From positions 1 through 64,000 of the forward strand of contig CAYRYU010000017.1 in NCBI GenBank assembly GCA_964428355.1: a DNA stretch of 64,000 nt, read 5' to 3'. Under the pieces are notes generated by a model. The model was not told the DNA's origin. It made no database searches and saw nothing but the letters and a program-made list of their open reading frames with translations. A program made the translations under genes and the position numbers. Source of the DNA: CAYRYU01 sp964428355 (GTDB lineage Bacteria; Muiribacteriota; Ozemobacteria; Ozemobacterales; Ozemobacteraceae). Shown piece by piece: positions 9,789-18,211 of this stretch; the first letter of the stretch is position 1; every line of letters starts with the position of its first letter.

Positions 9789-12700
9789 GTGGAACTGGCT
9801 GTCCGGACCCCTCACCTGCGGCCCCCGCAGGCGAGTGTTTCGGGAACCCCACCCCACATGTCTGGAGCATCCTCGGGCGGGGGAGACCCGCTCGCCTTTC
9901 TTGCGCAACTGCTCCTCCCGCTTATCCTCACGATTCTCCCTTTCTTTGTTCTCAACAAGGAAATCGAACGTTCCCGGGAAATCCGGAAGGCCGACCTGCA
10001 TTCGGTCTGGCAAAAAAAGACCGACTCCCTTGCCCGGCGGCTCAAGTTGGAGAGCGATCAGGGGTATTGGCTTTCCCGTTTCACAGGGGCATTGAAAAGG
10101 AGGTTCGAAGAACCCGTCATCGCCTCCGGGCCAAGGCCGGTTCTCTCCGCCCTCCGCGGCGCAGGGAAGGGTTTTCCCCTTCCCAGGAAAGTCCGTCCCG
10201 AGGAAATCTGGGCGGCAACCTTCCCCGGCGGTGATCTGACAAACCTTCCGGATTTCGTCTCGGGGAAGGGGTTTTCCACCCGCAACCGGTTCATGGTCGG
10301 AAAGGTCTTTTCCGCAATGGCGGGGAACATCACCGGCCGTCCCTCGGACTTCTCTTCCAACCGGTTCGAGACAAGGATACAGGCCCTTTTCGGTTTCTTC
10401 GTCGACCGCAGCTTCTTCTCCCCCGAGTTCGAGGGGGAAAGCTTCCCAGCCATCTTCGACAAGAGCTACGGGCTTCTTGCCTGGCGCACGCTTCGGCGTG
10501 GAGGGCGGGTCGCAGGGTTCGTAATGGTCTTTTGGAAACGCCCTGAAACGGGGCTTCCGGCGGGCCTCCCCCCGCTTCTCGAGAACTGGAACGCGGAAGG
10601 CGTTTTCCCCGCCCTGATACCCTTTCCAAACGGTGGCGTAGCTTCTCCTGCCCCGATCCTGACGCCCAGACCCGAGCAGAAGCGCGCCATCCGTGAAGTG
10701 CTGAAGGAGATCCAAGCCAACGTCGCGATCCTTCCACACCCGTTTCCCGGTGAGGTTTGCGGGAGGATTCGCCTCCCATTTTCCTGGATCGGATCCGTCA
10801 GGGAGGTCGGGGGTTGGATGATCCGGGTCTGCCCTCTGGTGACCGGAGTGGGGCGGTTCGGGATCTTGTTCGAACGCATTCCCGCCTTTGACGCTTCCAC
10901 TCCCGAGAAGTTGAGACACATCTGGACCGGCGGGTCCGTGGCTGTCTGGACAGCAGTTCTCCTGCTCCTTCTCATGAACGGGAGGCTTCCCGAGTTCCGG
11001 GTCCGGACGGTCCTGCTCCTGTGGTTCTGCGGTCTGCTGGGCTCGCCCGTTCTTCTGACGGTGGCTTCCGGGGCCAACCTCTTCAAGGACCTTCGGAAGA
11101 ACATGGAGGAATACCTCTACCGCGACCTTAGAAACTCGCTTCAGGACATCGAGAGCCGGAGTTCCCAGTTCTTCGTCAGGCAGGGAAAGCTTCTTTCCGG
11201 GGTCCTTACCGACCCGGGACGCTCTTCCCGTATCCGGAGAGCCTATCTGGCCTCGGAATCGGTCAGTCCCATACTGGAGGAAATCTGGCAGGACCTCAGG
11301 AAGAACAAGATCGAGCCCTACGGAGTCTTCCTCTATGGGTTCGGGTGCTTTCGGGAGGAACTATTCAGGTTTCGCCCTCCCCATGCGAGGGCTTCACATT
11401 GGGAATCGCGACGGGGAGCGGAGTTCCTCCGGACGATTCTGAAGGATGGCTGGGGAAGGAAACTCGCTACCGCCACCGGCCCCCTCGGCCAGATACGGGT
11501 GTATCCGGATCGGGCCGACGATCTGATCGAAAACAGCATCCTCCAGGGAGTTGATTTCGATTTCGCCGGAAAGATGCAGATCGAACAGGTGGAGAGGTTC
11601 AAGGTCATGGAACTCGTGTTTTCCGGGTTCCATACCCGGATCACCTTCGATGGAAGAGTCTGGTTCATCATCGGTGTCCTTTGGGACCAGAAAACTCCAT
11701 TTCGGGGATATCTTCGCGACAGCCTCGAGACCGTCGACACGTCTTCCGGGGCCATTTTCGGAGGGTTTCTGAACACGGGCGGGGGCCTCGCACACGTCGG
11801 CGGGGCAGTCGATTTCCCTTTGCCGTTTCTTCGGAAAGCCATCAGGGAGCCGGTTGTTCGGGAGATTGGGCCGCCTGGCTGGCGAAGCCTCGTCGTCGCT
11901 CTCCCCTGTTCGGAGATGCCTGACTTCGTTCTTTGTGCAAGGGCATCCCTGGAGGGGATCGAAGGTGCCATCCGGCAGGAATGGGTGATCCACGGCCTTT
12001 CCCTTTTTCTTGTGATTCTGTTCGTCGGGGGCCTGGCTGCATTCCTGTCCGGGTGGCTTGCCGGGCCGATAGTGAGGATGAGCCAGGGTTTGAAGGAGGT
12101 GGGGGAGGGGGATCTGGAGGTATCGGTGGCCGAACCCCGTGCCGATGAAATCGGGTTCGCCGGAAGATCACTCGACAGGATGACCTCCTCCCTTTTGGAA
12201 CGGCGCAAACTGAGCCGGTTCGTCTCTGCAGATGTTCTCCATCTCGTCGCCGGTGGAGAGATGGGCCTTTTCGCCCTCGGTGACCGTCGGGAAGCGGCGA
12301 TTCTGGTTTCCGATATCCGGAACTTCACCACCTTGAGCGAAACCCATCCCCCCGACCGGATCTTCCACGCGTTGAACAACCACAGGGCCGGAATGACGAG
12401 GGCGATCCAGCGCTTCGGGGGGACGGTCGAGAGGTTCATCGGAGATGCGGTTGTAGCCGTGTTCTACCCCGGTGGGGGGGAAGACCATCTTCTCCGGGCT
12501 GTAAAGGCTGGACTGGCTATGATGTCCGAGCATCGCGAAATCCAGACCGCCCGGTCCTCCCGCGGGCTTTTCGGATACTCGATCGGGATTGGGATCGAGT
12601 CTGGAGAGGTCATCGCAGGCTTGTTCGGGGATTCCGAAATCCGTCTGGACTTCGCCGTTCTCGGGGAAACCGTTTCCCGTGCTTCAGAACTCGAAAGCCT

Positions 12701-15700
12701 CTCAAAGGGGGGGAAAGCTTCCCGAATCATGGTTTCACGTGAAGTGGCAGGTGTCGTGGGATCTTCCCTTGAATTGATTCCCCTGGATGGGCGTCCGGAC
12801 GTGTTCGAAGTTGGAAACCCGTCCCCACAGGGGTCCTCCTTTCCCGAAAAGGCCCCTCGAGAGGGAGAACCAATTCTGCAGGGTTTCGGAAGCGGGACGC
12901 GAAGCCCGGGGAAGGACCAGGCAAACGTTCCTGGGGAAGAACCGGATGATTTCCCTGCGGTTTCATCCCGCGGGGAGACGGTCACTGACCTTCCACCTTG
13001 CCCCAGAGCCGGAAGTCGGATCGGGAAACCACCGTTGGGGATTCCCTCGCTAGGGTGGATAGCTTTCCTGATCTGGCTCCTCCCGATGGTTTTTCTCGGA
13101 GGGCAGGCCTGGCTGTACAGGAATACCATGGATCTCCATGAGGACGAGACTGTAATCCAGGCTCTGCGTGAAGATCTCACCTTCGTGGAAAGGAGTTTCG
13201 AGGAAATTCCCCTCGTGAGTCTTCATATCGATCGCGAAATCCGGGAAGGCGTTTCCCGAATTCTCTCCTCTTCCCCCACAGCTTCGGAAACGGTCAAGGG
13301 GGTGGTATCGATTGCCGAGAGCCTCGCGCGGGACTTCCCGGGAATGCGCTATGCGGTTTCCCTGCCCGGGTTCAGGTTGGATGACTTTCCACCCGGACCC
13401 GGCCCCGGTTTCTCTCGGGTGGAGCCGGATATCGGGGAATTGGCGAGGTTCTTCAAGCCCCGGGTTTTGGCCAACACCCGTCCCCTCGGGCAGAATGTTG
13501 ATGAACAGGGGTATCTGAACCTTTTTGAGGTGATGACCAACAAGTTCACCTTCGAACTTGGACACCACACACCGGTGGCTTCCGTCCCCGAGGAATGGGT
13601 TGCCAAAAGATTCACTCAGATTCTCGGGGAAAAGGGTTTCGGTTCTGAAGTTTTGGAGTCGACCTTCCGTTGGGGGGAACGGCATTTCGTGGATCAGAAG
13701 CCATTCCTGCTCTTCTGGACCGCGCTTCTTTCGCCGGATGCGGGAAAGCCCAAGACCGGAATTCCCGGCGACGGATTCGGACCTTTCCGTTTCGGGGCGG
13801 CCGATCAGGACGGTTGGTCCCAGTTGGACCGTGTCATGTCGGCCTTTCATGGGCTGATTCTCCTGGCCATTCCTGCCGAGGCTTTTCCCACCCCCCTTTT
13901 GAGAAATCTCTTGAAAGAGGAGGTTTCACGCAGGGGGGCCCGCCTCGAGATCTCCGGCCTTGAAAAGGTGGCAGTTTCCGGTGGGCCGGAATCCCCTGTC
14001 AGAATTGTGCGAAGGGAGTCAGAAGTCTCCCTTGAATCGGTAGATCTGCGCCATGGTGGAGTGGTCTTGACCCTGACCCGGAGAAAGGGGGAGGGGTTCC
14101 CGAAACACTCGCCTGCGGCAACCGCAGGGGAGGGGCTCCCGAAACACTCGCCTGCGGCAACCGCAGGGGAGGGGCTCCCGAAACACTCGCCTGCGGCAAC
14201 CGCAGGGGAGGGGACCGGAGTCGGTTTTCTGGGCCGGGGAATGATTGGCCTCGGTTTTGTCTGGCTTTTGCTGGGAATCGGCGCCTTCTCACCGGCCATC
14301 AGGGTTTACCTGGGGCGGCTCCGCATTGGAACGCAGCTGGGGATGGCCTTCGGCTTGGCGGTGCTTCCGCTCATCCTGGGAAGTCTGATAATCATCGAGC
14401 GATCCTCAGTTGTTTCCAGCGACAGGCTCGAATCCGACGCAAAGAGGAGGCTTTTCCAGGTTGTTCCTGCAGTCGACGAGGGATACCAGATGCTTCAGAG
14501 TTATGCCGCCGCGCTGATTGAAGCCCATCTTTCCGGTCCGACCTTTCGCGAAGCACTTGATTCGGCTGTCGGGGAGGCTCCCGAAACTCTCGGGGACAAA
14601 CTTGGAGGGATCCTGGAAAGAATGATGGTTTCGGTTGGGAAACGGGGGGTCCACATTTCCAAGACCACCCTTTTCGATGTCCAGGACCGCTTTGTCGCGT
14701 TTCCCGCCGAGGGTAGCGACAGCCGGACCTCCCTTGAAAGAAAGCTGAACACCTTCATTTTTTCCCAGATCTGCGCATCTCTGGGCGGACCCGGAGCACG
14801 CGCCCCATCGGACGAAAGAGCCGGAAACAACGACCTTGTCATCGGGGCCGAAATCGAGGACCTGAGGAAAGGTGCCGGAACCCTCGTCGGGCCGCAGGAC
14901 ATGGCCGGAATCTGGATGACACCCAACTTCTGGAAGGAGTGGTCCCTTGTGGAGGAACATCCCGAATACTTTTTCCGGACGATGGTTCGCGCAAGGGGGA
15001 TCCCCCGGTTCATGCTGAATGCAACCTTTTTCCGGCCCAATTTCGAAGCCCCGGTCATTGACTCCTGGGTCCAGAATGGGATTGGGGAAGCGGTTTTGGG
15101 AAGGGACCTTTCGGAAGGCGGGGGCCATCGAGCCTCTGCCCCGAACCTGGTCGTCTGTGCTGGAAGCAGGGCTTTCTCCAGGTTCAGATACATCACTCCC
15201 GTTTTTCGGAGGGGAATGGTGGGGAGGCTCTGGGAATCGAACGCCCGATTCTTCAGCACCGAGCAGGATCCGGAAGTTTCCGATCTTACCGCCCTCTCCA
15301 CCTCCGTCGGCGAACCGGTTCCCGCCGAGCGGCTAAGGAACGGCGAGAGAGCCGTCTGCCTGGCATTTCCTTCACGACGGATGGGGTTGGTGTTTTTCGC
15401 CGAGGTTCCCGTTGGCGAGCAGATGATGGCTCTTGCGGATCATACGAAGCGGCAGAGGGTGTTCCTGCTGGGCACTCTCCTGGCCGCCCTCCTCCTCTCC
15501 CGCCTGGTCAGCCGAAGGTTCCTGCAACCGATCAGGATGCTGAATGAAGCTGGCAAAAGGGTGATGGCGGGCGATTTTTCCGTCAGGCTTTCTATCGGTG
15601 GTGCACTGGAATTTGGACTTCTTGGGGAATCCTTCAACCGCATGGCTCGCGAGGCCGGGGAAGGCCGACTGCTGGGAAAATTCGTCTCGACGCGGGCCGC

Positions 15701-16316
15701 CATCACTGCCGTGGACCCCGATTCCGAAAAGCGGGCCAGGGAAGGGGAGAAACTCGAAGCAGTGGTCCTTTTCGGTGGAATAGGTGGATTCAAGAAGGTC
15801 CTTGCCGAAAGACGGGCCGAGGATGTGGTGAAGGAACTCAACCGTTACCTCGAGCGTGTCTCACGTATCCTTCGAGGAAACGGAGGCGAAATCGACCAGT
15901 TCATCGGGGAAAAGGTTCTGGCGGTTTTCCGAAGGGAACCCGGTGAATCCTGGAAAGCAACCATCTGGCGAGCACTCGAAACGGCGCGAAGGATGAGAAA
16001 GGCCTTCCGTGACGAACCTGGAATCCTGCCCGACCACCAGGGGATCGGACTGGTCGCCGGAGAAATCCTGGGCGGAATTCTTGGCGATGAAAACGTCAGA
16101 TTGGAATACACCGTGATCGGTGACAACGTCAATCTCGCTTCCCGCCTGTCCGATATCGGGGGAGACCTCCCGGGCGGCGCAATCATCCTCGATGGGGAGT
16201 CCGTCCGCCTCCTCGGCCACCCACCCGCCTCGCCGCCCGATTTCCGATTCGAAACCCTCCCCATCTCAAAAATCAAGGGCAAATCCCACGAAGTCTCCAT
16301 CTTCCGCCTCCTCTAA
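9789..16316 (+). CDS. Giant membrane protein with two sensor-HAMP-class III nucleotidyl cyclase modules
   Basis: 2175 residues. Seen: membrane helices at about 34-54, 380-395, 405-425 and 736-757, then HAMP and cyclase domain 1 (about 810-985). The plan repeats: helices near 1087-1110, 1484-1502, 1515-1537 and 1891-1907, HAMP near 1914, cyclase domain 2 (about 1985-2160). Domain 1 keeps both metal Asp (D842 in SDIRNF, D886 in FIGDA) but has S963 and E967 where catalytic Asn and Arg belong. Domain 2 has G1997 and E2041 at the metal sites but keeps T2108, N2115 and R2119. Known: class III enzymes act as dimers, and mammalian C1/C2 halves split these residues the same way. Inferred: one composite active site making cAMP or cGMP from extracytoplasmic signals. 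GTG start follows AAGAAGGGGG. Palindromic 39-bp repeats are translated near residues 8-22 and at 1435-1475. Confidence 0.93.
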   Translation: MELAVRTPHLRPPQASVSGTPPHMSGASSGGGDPLAFLAQLLLPLILTILPFFVLNKEIERSREIRKADLHSVWQKKTDSLARRLKLESDQGYWLSRFTGALKRRFEEPVIASGPRPVLSALRGAGKGFPLPRKVRPEEIWAATFPGGDLTNLPDFVSGKGFSTRNRFMVGKVFSAMAGNITGRPSDFSSNRFETRIQALFGFFVDRSFFSPEFEGESFPAIFDKSYGLLAWRTLRRGGRVAGFVMVFWKRPETGLPAGLPPLLENWNAEGVFPALIPFPNGGVASPAPILTPRPEQKRAIREVLKEIQANVAILPHPFPGEVCGRIRLPFSWIGSVREVGGWMIRVCPLVTGVGRFGILFERIPAFDASTPEKLRHIWTGGSVAVWTAVLLLLLMNGRLPEFRVRTVLLLWFCGLLGSPVLLTVASGANLFKDLRKNMEEYLYRDLRNSLQDIESRSSQFFVRQGKLLSGVLTDPGRSSRIRRAYLASESVSPILEEIWQDLRKNKIEPYGVFLYGFGCFREELFRFRPPHARASHWESRRGAEFLRTILKDGWGRKLATATGPLGQIRVYPDRADDLIENSILQGVDFDFAGKMQIEQVERFKVMELVFSGFHTRITFDGRVWFIIGVLWDQKTPFRGYLRDSLETVDTSSGAIFGGFLNTGGGLAHVGGAVDFPLPFLRKAIREPVVREIGPPGWRSLVVALPCSEMPDFVLCARASLEGIEGAIRQEWVIHGLSLFLVILFVGGLAAFLSGWLAGPIVRMSQGLKEVGEGDLEVSVAEPRADEIGFAGRSLDRMTSSLLERRKLSRFVSADVLHLVAGGEMGLFALGDRREAAILVSDIRNFTTLSETHPPDRIFHALNNHRAGMTRAIQRFGGTVERFIGDAVVAVFYPGGGEDHLLRAVKAGLAMMSEHREIQTARSSRGLFGYSIGIGIESGEVIAGLFGDSEIRLDFAVLGETVSRASELESLSKGGKASRIMVSREVAGVVGSSLELIPLDGRPDVFEVGNPSPQGSSFPEKAPREGEPILQGFGSGTRSPGKDQANVPGEEPDDFPAVSSRGETVTDLPPCPRAGSRIGKPPLGIPSLGWIAFLIWLLPMVFLGGQAWLYRNTMDLHEDETVIQALREDLTFVERSFEEIPLVSLHIDREIREGVSRILSSSPTASETVKGVVSIAESLARDFPGMRYAVSLPGFRLDDFPPGPGPGFSRVEPDIGELARFFKPRVLANTRPLGQNVDEQGYLNLFEVMTNKFTFELGHHTPVASVPEEWVAKRFTQILGEKGFGSEVLESTFRWGERHFVDQKPFLLFWTALLSPDAGKPKTGIPGDGFGPFRFGAADQDGWSQLDRVMSAFHGLILLAIPAEAFPTPLLRNLLKEEVSRRGARLEISGLEKVAVSGGPESPVRIVRRESEVSLESVDLRHGGVVLTLTRRKGEGFPKHSPAATAGEGLPKHSPAATAGEGLPKHSPAATAGEGTGVGFLGRGMIGLGFVWLLLGIGAFSPAIRVYLGRLRIGTQLGMAFGLAVLPLILGSLIIIERSSVVSSDRLESDAKRRLFQVVPAVDEGYQMLQSYAAALIEAHLSGPTFREALDSAVGEAPETLGDKLGGILERMMVSVGKRGVHISKTTLFDVQDRFVAFPAEGSDSRTSLERKLNTFIFSQICASLGGPGARAPSDERAGNNDLVIGAEIEDLRKGAGTLVGPQDMAGIWMTPNFWKEWSLVEEHPEYFFRTMVRARGIPRFMLNATFFRPNFEAPVIDSWVQNGIGEAVLGRDLSEGGGHRASAPNLVVCAGSRAFSRFRYITPVFRRGMVGRLWESNARFFSTEQDPEVSDLTALSTSVGEPVPAERLRNGERAVCLAFPSRRMGLVFFAEVPVGEQMMALADHTKRQRVFLLGTLLAALLLSRLVSRRFLQPIRMLNEAGKRVMAGDFSVRLSIGGALEFGLLGESFNRMAREAGEGRLLGKFVSTRAAITAVDPDSEKRAREGEKLEAVVLFGGIGGFKKVLAERRAEDVVKELNRYLERVSRILRGNGGEIDQFIGEKVLAVFRREPGESWKATIWRALETARRMRKAFRDEPGILPDHQGIGLVAGEILGGILGDENVRLEYTVIGDNVNLASRLSDIGGDLPGGAIILDGESVRLLGHPPASPPDFRFETLPISKIKGKSHEVSIFRLL
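9808..9853. repeat. 39-bp palindromic unit, inverse orientation, at the 5' end of the cyclase gene
   Basis: The reverse complement of the unit seen at 29-106 and 14091-14207, with core CCTGCGG-CCCCC-GCAGG and the flank GAGTGTTTCGGGAACCCC. It lies about 20 bases after the GTG start, so it is translated as HLRPPQASVSGTP if the GTG is used. An in-frame ATG at 9858 just beyond it has no ribosome site. Confidence 0.85.
14091..14213. repeat. Three tandem 39-bp palindromic units inside the cyclase gene
   Basis: Three near-identical 39-bp units (14091-14129, 14130-14168, 14169-14207) and six trailing bases. Each is 13 codons and reads EGxPKHSPAATAG in the host frame. They sit between the second extracytoplasmic sensor part and the next membrane helix, where a flexible linker is tolerated. 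Confidence 0.95.
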
Positions 16317-16895
16317 TTCGGGGACATGAGAATCATTTCCAAAAGAGGGACATGAGAATCTATTACCTCCCTTGAGTTTTTCTGGGGGAGAGAAATGTGA
16401 GACAAACCCTCACCGAATGACCGTTTTCAAATCTCAAAGGGTTCGGTATCATCTTGGCAGGATATGGTTAAGGAAGGGAACTGGAAGAACCCAGTGACGG
16501 TGTTTGCCCTGCTTGCATCTGCCGTCGGCCTGCTTGCCATTGGGACCGCTTTCTGGCTTGTTCAGCCTTCCGACGAATACGCATCGCTCCGAAGCCCGGA
16601 TGGCCGCTTCCGCCTGGATGTCCGAAAATTTCGATACGAGGGGTTCATTCCAAAATCAATCGGCGGCGGGGGGGACGCCCAGGGGTTCGTTTTTCTTTTT
16701 GACGCCTCAGGACGTGAAATCGCTCGTGCACCCATCGAACTGGTCAACATGATCTGGAGTGTGCGTTGGGCATCCGATTCGGTTTCCCTTCCCTGCGTCT
16801 TCGATTGGCCTCTCCCCCCATGAACGGGTTTTCCTCCGCAGTTCGGAAAAGATCTTCATGTCCCCTTTTTTGAATAGATTCTCATGTCCCCGAAT
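16316..16895. mobile_element. 580-bp inverted-repeat unit flanked by TA, with a passenger gene
   Basis: The ends are perfect inverted copies: ATTCGGGGACATGAGAATC at the left and its complement at the right. Each end has a second inner copy of GGGACATGA about 27 bp in, like multiple terminal transposase-binding repeats. The unit is bounded by TA on both sides, as expected for a TA target duplication (known for Tc1/mariner and IS630 types; family membership here is inferred). No transposase is inside, only the 119-residue gene, so it would be non-autonomous. Both flanking genes end in TAA formed by the TA plus the terminal A of the element. Confidence 0.7.
16464..16823 (+). CDS. Small membrane-anchored protein, passenger of the inverted-repeat unit
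   Basis: 119 residues: one hydrophobic helix at about 11-33, then a short soluble domain ending in SVRWASDSVSLPCVF and a Trp/Pro-rich tail (DWPLPP). Function not recognised. The start ATG follows GGCAGGAT. It is the only gene within the TA-flanked unit. Composition resembles its neighbours, so any transfer would be recent within the lineage or between similar genomes. Confidence 0.6.
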   Translation: MVKEGNWKNPVTVFALLASAVGLLAIGTAFWLVQPSDEYASLRSPDGRFRLDVRKFRYEGFIPKSIGGGGDAQGFVFLFDASGREIARAPIELVNMIWSVRWASDSVSLPCVFDWPLPP

Positions 16896-17851
16896 TAATG
16901 GAAGGCGCCCAGGGCGATGGCGAGATGGTAGGCGAGGAGGTAGAAGGTGACTGTGCCGCGGTAGGCTTTGGCGCGGGGTTTGGAGGCCTGCATGGAGTAG
17001 GCGACCCCGGAGATGACCACCAGGAGCGCGATGATCCCCGTTCCGATCAGGAGCCCGGGAACGGCCTCGCCAAACCGGAGATAGCAGGCGTTGACCAGGA
17101 GGCCGTAACCTGCGGCGGTGTTTGCCAGGAGAAGGAGGACCGCTCCCCACGGGTAAAGGCGGGCGGAATAGGAATCGACGCCTTCCCGCTCCTCCTCGAC
17201 CGCGAAGGTTTTCCGTCCGAACTCGAAAACGTTGAAGACGAACCAGTTTCCGAGGGCCATCGACAGGAAGGCATTGTCCGCACTCGCCATCGGGGAAAGA
17301 GTGACGATCGAGAACACCAGCATCCCGAGAAACGAAGCGGAAAATGTGTGGGTGATGGCGTAGAGTTCAAGCTTGGGGCGCATCCAATCTCCGATGAAGA
17401 ACTCCATCCGCATCAGCAGTGTAAAAGCCAGAACGAAGACATAGGTTGACAGGACCGACCAGCCCAGACCCGCGGCCAGAATGATCTCCGTCAGGATGCA
17501 AAGCAGGGTTCCGGTTCCGAATTCCCCCAACCCGATCAAACCGCGGGCCAGGGGCCGGGTGGGATTGTGCTCCCGGTCGAAGGCGTAGTCCTTGACCTCG
17601 TCAAAAAGCCGCATATGCAGGAAAACGAGCCAGACGAGCATAAAACCCGGCAGCAGGGTTCCCCATCCGGGAAAAGCCTGCCCGGTGCCTCGGGGGACTG
17701 CGAGCATTGCATTGGCGGCAAAAAAGGCTGCGACCGTGATCGTGATCCCGATCGGCTCATGTCGCTCCCGGAGGAACATGAACCACCTCGAAACGAGACC
17801 TGGTTGGGAACGCGGGGCATGAACGCTTTCCTTGCTCACCTGCTCAACCAC
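16895..17851 (-). CDS. UbiA-family-like polytopic membrane protein
   Basis: 318 residues from the GTG at 17851, chosen because GGAGGAAAG lies six bases upstream; a longer frame to 17965 has unlikely composition. Seen: eight or nine hydrophobic helices and, after the third, a motif RLFDEVKDYAFD followed by NPTRP, matching the first Asp-rich Mg/prenyl-diphosphate motif (NDxxDxxxD) of UbiA prenyltransferases. Known: the family moves polyprenyl groups onto aromatic or other acceptors within the membrane. The substrate cannot be told. The second Asp-rich motif is not obvious, so catalytic activity is uncertain. The stop TAA is completed by the end of the adjacent inverted-repeat unit. Confidence 0.72.
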   Translation of the reverse strand: MVEQVSKESVHAPRSQPGLVSRWFMFLRERHEPIGITITVAAFFAANAMLAVPRGTGQAFPGWGTLLPGFMLVWLVFLHMRLFDEVKDYAFDREHNPTRPLARGLIGLGEFGTGTLLCILTEIILAAGLGWSVLSTYVFVLAFTLLMRMEFFIGDWMRPKLELYAITHTFSASFLGMLVFSIVTLSPMASADNAFLSMALGNWFVFNVFEFGRKTFAVEEEREGVDSYSARLYPWGAVLLLLANTAAGYGLLVNACYLRFGEAVPGLLIGTGIIALLVVISGVAYSMQASKPRAKAYRGTVTFYLLAYHLAIALGAFH

Positions 17852-18211
17852 GACTTTCCTCCGATTGGGCTTTCCGGCGGCATGGCAAACTCCAGCACGC
17901 CCGGGAAGGGAATCTGGTTCTCTCGGGATCGAATTGTCGACCGCCCCGTTGGCCAGAGAATCCACCGGGGATGCTGGAATCCAAAACCACCGGTCAATCC
18001 GAAACCTTCCGGTCTTCTTCGATTTCCCTCATGTTACCTTCCTGGAAATTCGATTACAAAGGGACCAGCTTACCCTATCATACCGAAGCCCCTATTCCAA
18101 GGGGGGATTTTCGGGTAGAATGGGAGGTGTGTCCATTGATTGTGCCCTCCTGGCTTTTCGGCCTCATTCGCCCCATCGTGGGGCTCGTATCTGCTTTCTG
18201 GAGTCGTGACG
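17852..18211. other. 360-bp intergenic region between divergent genes
   Basis: No gene seen. It must hold the promoters for the UbiA-like gene (leftward) and the HExxH gene (rightward). A weak rightward sigma-70 candidate is TTACAA at 18054 with TATCAT at 18076 (16-bp spacer). One copy of the second palindromic repeat family lies at 18148-18188, 24 bases before the HExxH gene. Confidence 0.5.
18148..18188 (+). repeat. Dispersed 41-bp palindromic repeat, family 2, copy A
   Basis: Contains the stem-loop GCCCCA-TCG-TGGGGC. It matches 37 of 41 bases with the reverse complement of 23914-23954. It lies in the 5' untranslated region or promoter of the HExxH gene, same orientation. Confidence 0.75.

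Noticed and set aside
14091..14207. CRISPR-like array
   Set aside because: The 39-bp units are directly contiguous with no spacers and stay in frame within a protein gene.
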